NCBI RefSeq assembly: GCF_000276665.1
Contig: NW_004955448.1
Location: forward strand, 902,903 to 966,902
Direction: 5' to 3'
DNA: 64,000 nucleotides
From: Chinchilla lanigera
Lineage: Eukaryota; Chordata; Mammalia; Rodentia; Chinchillidae
Below are positions 34,453 to 46,121 of the stretch, piece after piece; the first letter of the stretch is position 1; each line of letters begins with the position of its first letter. The position numbers and the translations under genes were made by a program. A model generated the notes under the pieces. It was not told the origin of the DNA. It searched no databases and saw only the letters and a list, made by a program, of their open reading frames with translations.

Positions 34453-34628
34453 ATGGCAAGAGCCAGGCATGGTAGTGCATGCCTGTAATCCCAGCACTTG
34501 GGAGGCTGAGGCAGGAGGATCATTGTGAGTTTGAGGCTAGCCTGGTCTACAAAGTGAGTTTAAGACCAGCCTGAACTGCATAGTGAAACCCTGTCTCAAA
34601 AAGACAACACAAAACAAAACAAAATGAA
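34453..34628 (+). repeat. B1 SINE
   Basis: AGCCAGGCATGGTAGTGCAT to an (AAAAC)n tail. Confidence 0.92.
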
Positions 34629-35112
34629 AAAAATCTGTGGCAAGAAATGTCTTAAGACAAAGTTCTGGGAAAACTTACAACTAAGGAGAATACAAGAGAG
34701 GCCTATAGTAAAGCATTCAACACTGGACACATAAGGTGCAAACAGAAGAATTACAAAAAAGGGGCGGGGAGATATATTTGTAGTGATCAGCCATGTCAAA
34801 ATGCCATTGAAAGATCTAGCAAGGTAAGTTTTGAAAAGTGTACACCAGATTTAGCAACATGGAAAGTCCTTAAGGGGTATGGGAAGGAAGATAAACTGCA
34901 TCAGAATGTTGTTGAAATTGAGCAGAGAACGTGTAGTACTTGGAGAGGGGTCTGATCACTTTTCTCTGTCCTATGAGGAAGGAGGGAGTCAGTGACAAAG
35001 AGTAAAAGGGGGTGATGGGTGGGTTGGAGATTTAAGGGGAGAGGTAAGGTGTTGAAACAGTTGTTGAAAATGGGAGACAGCTGACGAGGAAACACTAAGG
35101 TAACAAGGCAGG

Positions 35113-35203
35113 TTTTTTTTTTTTGGGTACTGGGAATCGAACTCATGGCCTCAGGCTCACCAGACAGGCGCTTACGCTGCTGAGCTACACCCCTGGCCCT
35201 GCA
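35113..35203 (-). repeat. ID SINE
   Basis: GGGTACTGGGAATCGAACTC to CTACACCCCTGGCCC. CAAGGCAG flanks it. Confidence 0.9.
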
Positions 35204-35332
35204 AGGCAGTATTAAGGGCTTGAGACTGATGAGCACAAACATATAAACTTAAAAAATCTGTGTTTCTGCATATTTTCTACAGTATGATCAGAGCACATTG
35301 TATATATTATTCACGTATCATTCTTATTTATA

Positions 35333-35442
35333 ATCACTTGGGTCTCACTTTCTAGTTTGAGCTGGCTTTGAACTTGTAGTGAACCTCCTGCCTTAACCTC
35401 CTGAGTGCTAGGATTACAGGCATGTACCATGATGCTTGCCTT
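35333..35442 (-). repeat. old B1-like fragment
   Basis: GAGCTGGCTTTGAACTTGTA to CTAGGATTACAGGCATG. Confidence 0.75.
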
Positions 35443-35637
35443 TTTTCTTTAATTTGTTTATAGTCTGTGCTAGATACCGTTGTAGGCATTGCTTTGTTTG
35501 ATAATTAACATTGCATGATTTTAAATCTTATTTCTACCAGCACACTGTAATATATTAAAGGGTTTCCAAGAAACCATCAGATTAATTGAGTCCTAAGGAA
35601 GTTAACAAGAAAACAGCAACAAAAAAAACCAAAAAAC

Positions 35638-35795
35638 GCCGGGTGTGGTGGCGTAGGCCTGTAATCCCAGCACTCGGGAGGCTGGGGCAGGAGGATCACT
35701 GCGAGTTTGAGACACTTAGGCTACAAAGTGAGCTCAAGGACAGCCTGAACTGCATAGTGAGACCCTGTCTCACCAAAACAAAACAAAAAAAAGAG
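35638..35795 (+). repeat. B1 SINE abutting composite copy B
   Basis: GCCGGGTGTGGTGGCGTAGG to CTCACCAAAACAAAAC. Its A-rich tail is the apparent insertion site of the VNTR element, or it is the element's own 5' module. Confidence 0.9.
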
Positions 35796-35801
35796 TTCGT
35801 G

Positions 35802-36265
35802 GGCTCCCGGAAGGAGGGCTTCCGGCACACAGGGAGCCATGGGCGGGGAGCGCCGGTCTTCTGGCTGGCTAGCTTCCTGCCTCGTAGGCTCCCGGAGGGA
35901 GGGTCCCGAGCACATGGGGAGCCTCGGGCAGGGAGCACCGGTCTTCAGACCGCGGCTCACTCCCGGCCTCCTATGCCCCTGGAAAGAGGGCTTCCGGCGC
36001 ACAGGGAGCCACGGGTGGGGAGCGCCAGTCTTCCGGCTGGCTAGCTTCCTGCCTTGTAGGCTCCCGGAGTGAGGGCCCCCAGCGCACAGGGAGCCTCGGG
36101 TGGCTCATTCCCGGCCTCCTAGATCCCCCGGAGGGAGGGTTTCCGGTGCACAGGGAGCCACGGGCGGGGAGCGCCCGTCTTCTGGCTGGCTAGCTTCCTG
36201 CCTCGTAGGCTCCCGGAGGGAGGGTCCCGGGTGCATGGGGAGCCATGCGGCGGCGAGCGCTCAAT
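35802..36265 (+). repeat. VNTR of about 86-bp units with two alternating types
   Basis: Units start at 35802, 35887, 35974, 36059, 36122 and 36208. Odd units end in GGCTGGCTAGCTTCCTGCCT; units 2 and 4 end in CTCACTCCCGGCCTCCTA. Unit 4 carries an internal deletion (63 bp) and unit 6 is partial. The alternation amounts to a dimeric higher-order repeat. It is highly GC- and CpG-rich. Confidence 0.85.
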
Positions 36266-37275
36266 TGAGATCTATCATGACACAGAGAAACAGTGACACA
36301 ATTGGACCACCATGCACCGACTGCAGTTGCCCACCCACGGATGTGTGCGAATCATTCAAACTTTGAACAACCCCTGGGAATACATGCCATACAACGGGCC
36401 ACTCTTGCTCCTGCCATTGAGAACTGGAAAGGTCCAGAGTCAGCGGAGGAGCAGCTGCTGAACAAGGACTCAGAGAACATGAGAATGCAGACTAAGCCCA
36501 TGGAGTCAGAGGTCCAGTGGACTGGGGTCACGAGAGCCACTCAGAAGCTGTAAACCAGGAGGACCTTGCACAATACCTGCAGAGACTCCCTGGAAGCCAT
36601 TCTTGCCCTGGCAGTACAGGCTGTGGTGGAGCTCTGGAGAAGTCTGCAGCAGGATTCCTGCTGCCTGTGCTGACAGTTGGGGAGAGGACACTAACTGGTT
36701 GTGGGGTCCCAATGGGATGGGAGGCTGGAGAGAAAACGCTACAAAAAATGGCTTTCACCCAGATGGCTCACTTGATTTTTGACAACCCTTCAGCTGTAAC
36801 TACTTGTTAGATCCTTCTTGCGTATCTCTGTCTTCCTGAAAAACCACTTTGAAGATACCACCATATATTACAGCAGTCATTGATATTTTCCTACTAATCT
36901 ATCCATAACTCTGTAATGTTTGTATTGTTCCTATCCTATTTCATAAATGGATCCATGTTTATTATTATGTTTCCTACAACAACCATTGAGAATTATTGAA
37001 TGATTATTCAGTAGGTCACTCATGTATAGTTCTATTTATATTCTTTAGAAGCCACTTTGAAGATACCTAAGTATAGTACAACAACTATTGATAATCTCTT
37101 ACCTCTTTTGTCTGTAACTCACTATCTTTTGTCTATTTGTTTTCCTGAGAAACTATCTTATAGATAACAATATGTAAAACAATAACCATTGATCATTTCC
37201 TACCACTCTGTCTGTAATTTGGTAAGCCCCTCCTATTATTATGTTATCCTTCTTTTACTCTTAAAAAAAAAAAAG
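35802..37275 (+). mobile_element. composite VNTR-ERV retrotransposon, copy B
   Basis: It has six VNTR units (35802-36265), an ERV-derived block (about 36266-36780), an AT-rich 3' domain (about 36781-37260) and a poly(A) run. A B1 SINE sits directly upstream and its A-rich tail abuts the first unit. The short AGAGTT shared by both ends may be part of a target-site duplication. The 97-residue open frame at 36517-36810 differs at only four positions from the equivalent frame in copy A, so the two copies are close relatives. Confidence 0.78.
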
Positions 37276-37276
37276 A

Positions 37277-38230
37277 AGAGTTTATAAACATGCAGAGAAG
37301 ATACAGAAGGCAAACAAAATGAACAATAATGTGTTAAAAGATAAATGTTCAGGTAAATGTTTTTTGCTTTGAATCAGCTCTCTAATCTCACCATGCAAGC
37401 TTATGACTGTGCAGTCACACTACATGCTTATTCTAAAATAATGCCTAGCTTTTGGATGCATGACAATTTGCAGAGCTATTAGAAAAATTCCGTTTTATGA
37501 AAGTATGCAAATTTATAAAAGTAATGTATTTGTACTGTTACACTTGGTAATATTTATGTAGCCCCTAACTCCAGCAGAGATTGAATTTACTGGACATGTG
37601 TTTCGTACCGTGCACAATCAAGGGGTAGCTGTGAGATCAGCACCTTAAAAAAAACAAGAACAGCAGCAGCTTTTCTTGAGGCTGAGGAAGAGCCCACTGA
37701 CTATCTCACAAGGCTGCCACAAAAACACTGTCAACCATTCACTCTGTAAGTCCTCAGGTTTTGGAGTCCCAGGGAACATGTGAACACTCTACCCTCCCAG
37801 GGGAGAGTGGAGGGCATGGTCCTTTGTCTGAGAGTCTCACTAAACTATATCCCACTGGGAAGAAATTCTTCTCCAGATGGAAGTTCGGGTACAGTGATCA
37901 AAACAGCGAGAATGATCAGTGAGAACAGCACCCTCCTATGCTAATGCCCCTAGTGAGAATTAATCATTCTCTATCTATGCAGAGCTCCTGTTTGTTGTAG
38001 CTCTTCATCTAACACACGGAGCTCATGTTGTTTATGCACCTTTCTGTCCTTGAGCAGCTCGAGCCCCAAAAGGCAATGGCTCCACAACTGCTACATTTGG
38101 CGAAGTGTCTAGCGGATCGCTCAGAACGGCTATTTCAAAATTAGTTTGGAAATATTCTGAAAAGTGAACCAAAGCAAAAGGTAATGTCCTTCTATTTCTT
38201 GTTATTATTTGTATATCTGCATTTGTGTGT
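37277..38230. other. no recognisable gene or repeat
   Basis: Mostly unique AT-rich sequence between composite copy B and a B1-dID. Confidence 0.45.
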
Positions 38231-38231
38231 G

Positions 38232-38412
38232 TGGTAGTGCGGACTGAACTCAGGGTCTTGCACATGCGCTAAGCTAAATCTTCAGCCCTTTTTTATATTT
38301 TATTTTGAGACAGGGTCTCATTACATTGCCCAGGCTGGCCTCAGAATTGAGCTTCTCCTGCCACAGCCTCTGTAGTACCTGGGATGACAGGCACAAACCA
38401 CCTCACTTAGCC
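38232..38412 (-). repeat. B1-dID composite SINE
   Basis: GACTGAACTCAGGGTCTTGC (ID) then GAGACAGGGTCTCATTACAT (B1). Confidence 0.8.
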
Positions 38413-38555
38413 AAATGCCCTTTTCTTTATTTCACTAGGGTTTAAACTATGTTAAGTATCTTCCTCTCTCTAGTTTGAAAAACATACCAAATGTATATGA
38501 GAAGACACAAATCATTAGTTGATTTCCTATAGCTGTAAAATGCTCCCAGAACACT

Positions 38556-38702
38556 TCTTTGAGACAGGCTCTCACTGTCGTTCAAGTCAGGCTGGCCTTG
38601 AACTCACTAGGTAGCCCAGGCTGGCCTCAAACTCACCACAATACTTCTGTCTCAGCCCCCTGGGTGCTGAGATAACAGGTGCTCACCACCATACCTGGCC
38701 AG
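38556..38702 (-). repeat. B1 SINE
   Basis: GAGACAGGCTCTCACTGTCG to CACCATACCTGGCC. Confidence 0.88.
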
Positions 38703-39049
38703 AACACCTCTTTTTAGTAAGAAATATTTCAATTAACATTAAAAAGGATACAATAAAATCTTAGGGTTGATTTCAGCAGTTCATCGGACTAACTCCTTAC
38801 CTAGTATAACTTTGGAGAAGGATAAAAATAAAACACTCAGCCCAGTGGAGAATAACATTTTCTAGTAACTGGCTAAGAAAAAATTGCTTTCAGACTCTTC
38901 TAATTTGTATCTAGGAAGAGAATTCTAGAAAGCCATCATTTCAGAAACTAATCACTACTAAATCTGTTAGAGACTCTTTTATGAACATAAAGTATAATAG
39001 GTTAATTCCACATTGAGACCAAGAATAAGAACCACATACTGTAAAAAGA

Positions 39050-39425
39050 ACTGAACTATCAAAACAATGGGATATTATTTAGTCCTAAAAATGGCAGGAA
39101 ATAGTTCCATGCTACAACCAATATGCATGAACCTGGAAAACATGTTTGGTGAAAGAAGCCAGACACAAAAGGTCATACACTGTATAATTCCACTTACACG
39201 AAAGGGCAGAATAGGCAAATCCAGAGACAACAGATGCGCGGTCCCCAGAGGCTAGGGAAGGGACATGAAGGGTGACTGCTGGCGAGGGTGGCTTTCTCCC
39301 AGGGAGGCGGTGTAATCTGAGCAGCGGTGACTGCACAAGTTTGGGGACATACTAGCCCATGGGATATGCAGTGCGAGGGTTGGTTTTATGCTTATGTGAC
39401 TTATATTTCAGTAAGGGCAGTTTTT
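39050..39425 (+). mobile_element. old LINE-1 (L1M-type) 3' end
   Basis: It has the conserved end of ORF2, GAAAGAAGCCAGACACAAAA followed by a CATACACTGTATAATTCCA segment, then the L1M 3' UTR GGCTAGGG and GTGACTTATATTTCAGTAA. It terminates near an A/T-rich stretch. Confidence 0.85.
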
Positions 39426-41220
39426 TTTTTTTAAGGGAAGGAAGTTTAATGAGGGGTTGGTATGAACAGAAGTTGTTCTGAGGGCCTAAGAAAGGCGTGG
39501 AATCGGATACTTATGTCTTGGCAAGGACAAAGAGTGGAAGGAAAAAGCAGAGAATGGAACACCCAATAATTACATCCTTGAAAACCTAACCATTTTAAAA
39601 AGGTTTTAATTATCCTCCCCATACCAAAAGATAAATCATTTTTGCCTTTCTGACAAGTACATGGTGGCTTGCTCATTTTTTCAGCTATGCAAAAGTCACT
39701 TCAGCCTTTTTGATACATTGCAGCACTTGCATTCATGTGAGCTTTGTAAGAATTTTTTGTTTATTTAGGATAGGATGTAGGTTTGCCACATCATGCCAGG
39801 AAATCACACCCTAACCATCTATAGTTGCTGCAATGAAACTCAGGATTTCTCTGGATTTCTCTTTTCTTCATTCTCTGAATTTTAATCTGTGTGGTTTTAT
39901 TCTTTGAGTTAACTGAGAAGCCTCTTCGTTCTGTGAACTAAGCACATTCCTTTAAAACCACAGGCATCCACTTCTGGTTGGATCTATGACAATCACAACA
40001 TTGGCATGCAGGTGAAAGAGGACGCAATTTGCTTTTCCCCTCGCACCTCTGGTCACCTCAGGGAACCCCGCTTCAGTGGAGAGGGAGTACAGATAACTGC
40101 TGCTGTCCTAACCAAGTCCAAGTACTCCCAGCACTCTGCACTGACTTAAGCTTTCTTCGGCACAACTTTTACAACTCCAGCCACTGACTCATATGACAGC
40201 TTTGCTTCCTGGGTGATAGTGAAGTTTCAGTGAAAGCATTTCCAGCAGACACAAGACTAGAGGAACTCATCTTCAAAATAAACCCCTCAGGAGATTCTTT
40301 TCTGCAGCCTAATGAGCTTATGGATTAATCTGTTTTAGAGGATAGAATGGCCTGAGAGTATAAGCATACTAAACTCTGTGAAGATTAAGACTTTATCCTT
40401 TGTTCGACACACATGGATCGCTCTTAAGCACTTAATAAATATTTAACAAAATTGAATCTGTATCATGTGTAAAAAAAAGGCCAGGTTCAAATTTGCTGGT
40501 TTTTTTTCCTATTGATATAATACCATCCATAAAAGGTGGATTATAGCTCAGTGTGAGTGAAGAGTCAAAAACTGGTAAGATGTAGAAAACCTTCTATGGT
40601 TGGAGAAAAACAAAAATCTCTTTCTGTGTTTTTTTTTTTTTTTTTTTTTTAGCTCATTGCTGGGCAGACCGTTCTACAACAGAGGAAAATGAAGAGTAGT
40701 CCTTCCTAACTAAAAAATATTGACTGAGGCTAAAACTACTGTACATTAAAACAGCACAAGTTCACACTCCAAAGGCCGTAACAATTAGTAACATTTCTCA
40801 TGATAACAAACACAACTTATGCTAAAACTATAAAAAAATAGTTTATCTTATACAAAGTTGTTTGGGCTCAGAATGGCAACAATCTGAGTAAGAGCCGCGG
40901 TGTAGAGTCCATCGGTGCAGCTACGTGTATTCCTGACGCCCCTTTTCACTTTAAGCTCACTAAGGAAATACTATTTTTTCTTTATTACCCCGCCAGGTTT
41001 ATGTAGAATCTTGTGAACTTATCACTATCAAGCATATTTAAGTTGTTTGAGTTCCTAAGCAAAAAGGAGCTCTAAAAACATTAACGTCCATTAAGAGTCA
41101 TTGACCAAATAATTAAATGTACATTTTAGTGCCATACATGTATTGTTTTTTCATTTCAGTGTTTTGCAAAGCTTAAAAATAATGTTTATTCTGCTTTTCT
41201 CAAGAAAATATTGCTTTCTT
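39426..41220. other. largely unique sequence
   Basis: A probable L2-type 3' end lies at about 40360-40460 (AAGCACTTAATAAATATTTA). A T-run at 40628-40651 has no SINE body after it. No gene seen. Confidence 0.45.
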
Positions 41221-41224
41221 TTCT

Positions 41225-41346
41225 TTTTGGGGTTTTGCTACTGCAGGGTTTTGCTATGCAGTTCAGGTTGGCCTCGAACTCACAGCAATCCTCCTGCTTC
41301 AGCCTCCCAAGTGCTGGGATTACAGACGTACGCCACCACACATGGC
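41225..41346 (-). repeat. B1 SINE
   Basis: CAGGGTTTTGCTATGCAGTT to CCACCACACATGGCC. Confidence 0.88.
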
Positions 41347-41370
41347 CAAATATTACTTTCAAAATTTGTG

Positions 41371-41490
41371 GGGCTGGGGATTTAGCTCAGTGGCAAAAGC
41401 GCCTGCCTGGCAAGCGCAAGGTCGTGAGTTCGGTTCCCGGTACCAGAGAAAAACCAAAAAAACAACAAAAAAAAACCAAAAAAAAACCCA
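41371..41490 (+). repeat. young ID SINE
   Basis: GGGGCTGGGGATTTAGCTCA consensus, nearly identical to the copy at 4898. CAAAATTTGT flanks both sides. Confidence 0.93.
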
Positions 41491-41711
41491 AAATTTGTAA
41501 ATTTCACTGAACTAATCTCATTCATGGTGGAATTGGGCTTGTTCTATTCTAATGAAGCTATTTCAGTTTGAACATAAGTCATTTTTTTTTAAAGAGTAGA
41601 ATATATTTATTGGGGGAAAGAAAGCTTCTGTCCGAGAAAGATAGAAGTGGCCGTGGTGGTTTTAAAAGTGAACACATTTAAGTTAGAAGAAATGGAGTAT
41701 GGATATTCTTT

Positions 41712-41833
41712 TTCTTTTGTCTTTTAGACAGGGTCTCACTATGCAGTTCAGACTGGCCTTGAACTCACTTTGTATCCCAGGCTGGCCTCGAACTCTCAGC
41801 AATCTTCCTGCCTCAGCCTCCTGAGTGCTGGGA
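41712..41833 (-). repeat. 5'-truncated B1 with target duplication
   Basis: ATGGATATTCTTT flanks it. The head is lost after GAGTGCTGGG, so reverse transcription ended early. Confidence 0.88.
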
Positions 41834-41834
41834 T

Positions 41835-43750
41835 GGATATTCTTTCTACTGAAATATTTTCTAGTTTGTAGGAGGGAAGGCACAAAAATAACATGATTAT
41901 GGAAATTTTAGAAGAGTATGCTAAAGAAGGACTTAATCACATACATATTTAAAAAAAATAAGTACAGAGAAAAATGAATAGATCATAGGAGGACTTCAAT
42001 ATAACAGCTGACAGAATTTCCTGACATAGGGCTGTGAGAAATTACAAAGTGGTGTTATGTGTTTTCCTCTGGTGATTAAAAATAACACAGGTAATTTTAT
42101 GTTTAGATGTAATACTACCTAGAAAAACAAAACTGGTTTAGATAAAGTTGTGAGATTCCTACACTTCTTTCACTAATATGGAAAAAGTAAAGAGGAACTC
42201 TAGAGCACATCTATAGAAAACCCTCAGCCTGTTTAAATAATTTGGGTCTTTAAATAGTTTTGAATAGCTGAGATTTTTCGAGAGCTATAACTCAAATAGT
42301 CAAAATTTGTGATGAAAATATTATACAAAGAGATATTTAAATCCTGACCTTATTTCTCCTTCCTTTGGAGTTTATAAAGCTTTTTTACTACATATGATGA
42401 ACTATTCAGATTCATTATAGAAATTAAAATGAAAGATATACCCATTATCTTATCAACCGGAAACAACCAGTTAACGTTCCCTCCAGTTTTACATGGAGTA
42501 TACTGGATACTCTGAAGCAACGGCGTCCTCTGTGCAGACAACCATTTCAGTACTGGCCAGCACTTACTGAATACTCTTGGAGGTTAGTTCCATGCTGAAC
42601 ATTCTATGTACGCTGTTTCAGTTACACCTTGCAAGCCCATCGCTGGTGATCTTAAATTCCCTAAGTTCCTCTTTCAGAGATGAAGAAATGAAGGACTTGA
42701 CAATGCATCAGGGACCTGTTAGAAGCTACACAGTCAAACCTTTCTCTTCAGTTCCCAAGACTGGCCTCTTAACTGCTTCACAAAATTACTATTAAAGGTC
42801 ACACACTTTAAAAGCTTCCACCCATGAATCCTTTACACACGCTCTTAATAGTTCCTCAAACTACCAATAACAAAGTAAGCTTGTTGAAATTTTGTGAAAC
42901 ACTTGAAGAGAGTTCCAAAGAGTAAAGTACACATGAACTCACACATACACTGATACGTGCTTACCGCTCTGCTCCAAGATGCTGCTATTTTGGCTTTGAG
43001 ACATGAAGGACATGATTCTCAAACCTACTCGCACATCAGTCAATCTTGAAAAATCAGCATACTCATAATTCAGAGAACTTTACTAAAAATTTAGATTGTT
43101 ACAGATGTACAGACATATTACCCAGAGTCAGGATATATTAGACAGGAGAATAGTGCCTGTGTCTGTAGAAAACTGTACTTACATACAAGCTTCAAAAATA
43201 TCAAATATGCCATAAAACACAAGGCAGACGAGTCCATGAGGTCTGCAATGTTTGAACAAGACTGTACTACAAGGTTATCAGCCTCAGACTGCAAAAGAAG
43301 GAAGACTGCTCGCAATTTACCCTCTGCCCAAAAGGTGAAAAAGCCAAAACATCACAGAAATAGAATACACTGAAAGGTCAGGGGGCTTGGGTCAAATAAA
43401 TACTGTAAATAAGACTAACGCTTTTTTGTTTTGACTGGGGTAAGAAGAATGGACTGCAGTGAAGAAAAAGTTGCTGAGGGCATGCAGAGCTATTATTTCA
43501 GTCTTGGTGGGGCCAGCCTTGTTTATTTTCCTTCAGATGTGGAAAAATAAGAAGCTCTATAGAGCTACTTTTTTATTGTATAACCTTGCCAAGCATGTTG
43601 CCTTTCACCCCAGTGACATAAGTTAATTCATGTAATACATTAAGTTCCTTTTCATTTGAGGTTGTCAATATAAGAACTCCATTAACGGAGATGTCAGTAT
43701 AATTAAAAATATTTCTGATTATAGTTTGCTAATATGTGTTAATGCAGTTT
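41835..43750. other. mostly unique sequence with one MIR
   Basis: A diverged antisense MIR spans about 42553-42785 (AGCACTTACTGAATACTC to CTCTTAACTGCTTCAC). Nothing else is recognised. Confidence 0.5.
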
Positions 43751-43755
43751 ATATT

Positions 43756-44133
43756 GTTATGGTTTGTGTCTGGAAGTGCCCCTCAAACCCTCATGCAGCT
43801 ATGGGGCGGGCTTCTACAGTTTATGGGTGTGAGTGCTACACTCACCCTGGGGCGAGTAGTTTGCATACGATGTAAGGGAGGGAAAGAGCCTTCCTCTCTG
43901 CCACCTCTCCCTTTTTGCTCTTGTGGCCTTTGCTGTCTTCCACTACCGTGAACAGCTGCCCTCTGCCCTCTACTCTTTTAGTTTATGGGTGTGAGTGCCA
44001 CACTCATTCTGCCTTGGAGCCAGCCGAGTAATGACTGAAACCTCCACAACTGTAAGCTAAGTAAACCTTTCCTTCCTCAATTCTGGCTATCAGGTATATT
44101 GTCTCGGCAATGAGAGAAAAGTAACCAAGACAC
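43756..44133 (+). mobile_element. MaLR-like solo LTR with both termini
   Basis: It starts TGTTATGGTTTGTGTCTGG and ends GTAACCAAGACA, so TG and CA termini are visible. A phrase (TTTATGGGTGTGAGTGC) occurs twice, near 43820 and 43982, which suggests a small internal duplication. Confidence 0.7.
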
Positions 44134-44289
44134 ACCTGTAGGGAAAGGGTAGCCCAGATAGCTACAGGAGACAACCCATGGCAATTTCCAGCATGCTTTT
44201 CTGCCACTGGCCTCTGTTCCGTTAGTCCCTTTGTTCTCTACAAAAAAAGACATATGATGTCACTCTGACCTTAAAATCACTTTTTGGTG

Positions 44290-44505
44290 GGGGCGGGAGG
44301 CAGGGGGGAACGACCCCAGGGCCTCCATACTAAGCTACATCCCCAGTTCTTTTTTAATTTTGAACAGCATTGCTAGGTCCATCACCTGTCCCTGCTGGGC
44401 TCCAATTTGTGGTCCTCCTGCTTTAGAGAGTGCTGGGTTACAGGCATGTGTCACTATGCCTCACTGAAGACCTCCAAAATTTTTTTTTTTTTTTTTTTTT
44501 TTTTT
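44290..44505 (-). repeat. B1-dID composite SINE plus poly(T)
   Basis: CCCCAGGGCCTCCATACTAA (ID), then GAGTGCTGGGTTACAGGCA (B1). A run of about 27 T follows at 44478. Confidence 0.65.
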
Positions 44506-44890
44506 GATCTCCAAAATTTTTGAGAAGCAAAGTGTTGGTAGAGCCAAGAGCAGAACAGAAGAGTCTGCAAGTTCTAAAAGCATTCCTGGGTTGTCCCATA
44601 GGAATAAAAATCCCAGGGTAAGGCCTTAGATACAAAGGCAAAACTAAATGCCCATTTCTACCATTCCATGTAATTATTTTCCCTGAATCTAACACTGACT
44701 CTCTGTACTCCCTGAAAAATCAGTTTGTGAATTCAGGCCAATAGCTTTTACTTACCTACTTAAAAACACAACAAAATAAAAATCAAGCTTATAATTAAAA
44801 AAGGATACTTACTTGTAATAAAGATGGCTCTTGCCTTTTTTCTTTTCTTTTTTTAAAGATGGCTCTTTCTTTCTCCACTTTTATGTTTTT

Positions 44891-44985
44891 TTGTTTTTGT
44901 TTTTTTTTCCAGTACCAGGAATCCAACTCACGACCTTGTGCTTGCCAGGCAGGTGCTGTGCCGCTGAGCTAAATCCCCAGCCCCT
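44891..44985 (-). repeat. ID SINE with target duplication
   Basis: TCCACTTTTATGTTTT flanks both sides. Confidence 0.92.
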
Positions 44986-45017
44986 TCCACTTTTATGTTT
45001 TATTCAAACAAAATTAT

Positions 45018-45112
45018 ATGGTCGCAGATATAGCTCAGCGGCACAAGTGCCTACCTGGCGAGCACCAAAGTCCTGAGTTCGATACCCGGTACAAAAAAAA
45101 CAAAACAAAAAA
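45018..45112 (+). repeat. ID SINE
   Basis: GCAGATATAGCTCAGCGGC and GAGTTCGATACCCGGTAC, with a near-canonical B box. Confidence 0.92.
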
Positions 45113-45122
45113 GCACATGTTT

Positions 45123-45208
45123 TGGGCCAGGGTTATAGTTCAGTGGCATAAGCACTTGCCTGGCAAGCCTGAGGTCATGAGTTTGATTCCTGGTACCAAA
45201 AAAAATTA
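45123..45208 (+). repeat. ID SINE
   Basis: GGGCCAGGGTTATAGTTCAG to TTGATTCCTGGTACC. Third ID within 320 bp. Confidence 0.9.
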
Positions 45209-45550
45209 TAAAAACTGACTAAAATTCATATCTAGATAATCAGTAATTAATTATTTTATTCTTATATCCACTATTTATAAATATAAATGACAGCACGTTT
45301 TTTAGTTGCTTTGGGTAAGGGAGAAGATTAGCTCTTGATAAAATATATGATCACACAAATTTAAGTACTATTTAAGCCTATTACCTATGACAACTCAAAC
45401 CTAGCAATAGGAGAAATATTATACATACGTGCATAACATGAAGAAAAAAATGCATAAACTGCCTATAACAGGCATAGTATTATAAAAATCACATTTACTT
45501 TAAATTATTCTGTGGCTTTTAATATCACAGGACGCTTTTAAAAGTCAAAA

Positions 45551-45712
45551 GGCCGGGCGTGGTGGTGCACACCTGTAATCCCAGCACTCGGAAGGCTGAT
45601 ATAAGAGGATCATTGTGAGTCTGAGACCAGCCTGGGCTACAAAGTGAGCTCAAGGCCAACCTGAACTGCATAGCGGCACCCTGTCTCAAAAAGCAAAGAA
45701 AGATAAAAAGTC
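45551..45712 (+). repeat. B1 SINE downstream of COMMD2
   Basis: GGCCGGGCGTGGTGGTGCAC to CTGTCTCAAAAAGC, 45 bp past the candidate poly(A) signal. Confidence 0.92.
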
Positions 45713-45757
45713 AAAAAAATTATCTAAAAATATTCTGAATAGTGTTACATTGTAAAT

Positions 45758-45763
45758 TTTATT
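45758..45763 (-). terminator. COMMD2: candidate poly(A) signal of COMMD2
   Basis: This is the first AATAAA hexamer on the minus strand after the stop codon, about 360 bases downstream. No canonical hexamer lies closer. A B1 SINE begins about 45 bases beyond it. A longer 3' UTR cannot be excluded. Confidence 0.45.
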
Positions 45764-46121
45764 TTGAAAGTTTGCTCAAAAAGGAAGAAAATAATAAAGT
45801 AGCCAAAGTAGTACCAAAAACAGGATAGTCATTCATATATACATAAGATATGAACAGTATAGGTTCATTTCTAGCAAATTCAATCCTGTTCACATATTTA
45901 AAATACAAAGTACATTTCAATCTGTCAAGAAGCTGACCATATTGAACACCAGGAAAAAAACTGTACTTTAGCTTCAGATCATGTCTTCAATATCCTAGAA
46001 CAGTAAAAGATGGAATCTAGACACTTATCACCATCAATTAACAAAAAATTAACTTTGAAAAGTAATTCCTTATATTACCAATTCATACATGACTTAAAGG
46101 ATTAAACTCTTAAAGCGGGTA

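Noticed and set aside
35586..36044. 152-codon frame
   Set aside because: It is a fusion of B1 SINE and VNTR sequence; the repeated peptide reflects the VNTR units.
35802..36265. CRISPR or satellite array
   Set aside because: Units are contiguous, without spacers, and belong to a retrotransposon with copies elsewhere in the window.
1..46000. WWTR1 coding exons, expected from synteny
   Set aside because: No open frame shows WW-domain or TEAD-binding sequence. Any WWTR1 part here would be non-coding and I cannot support it.
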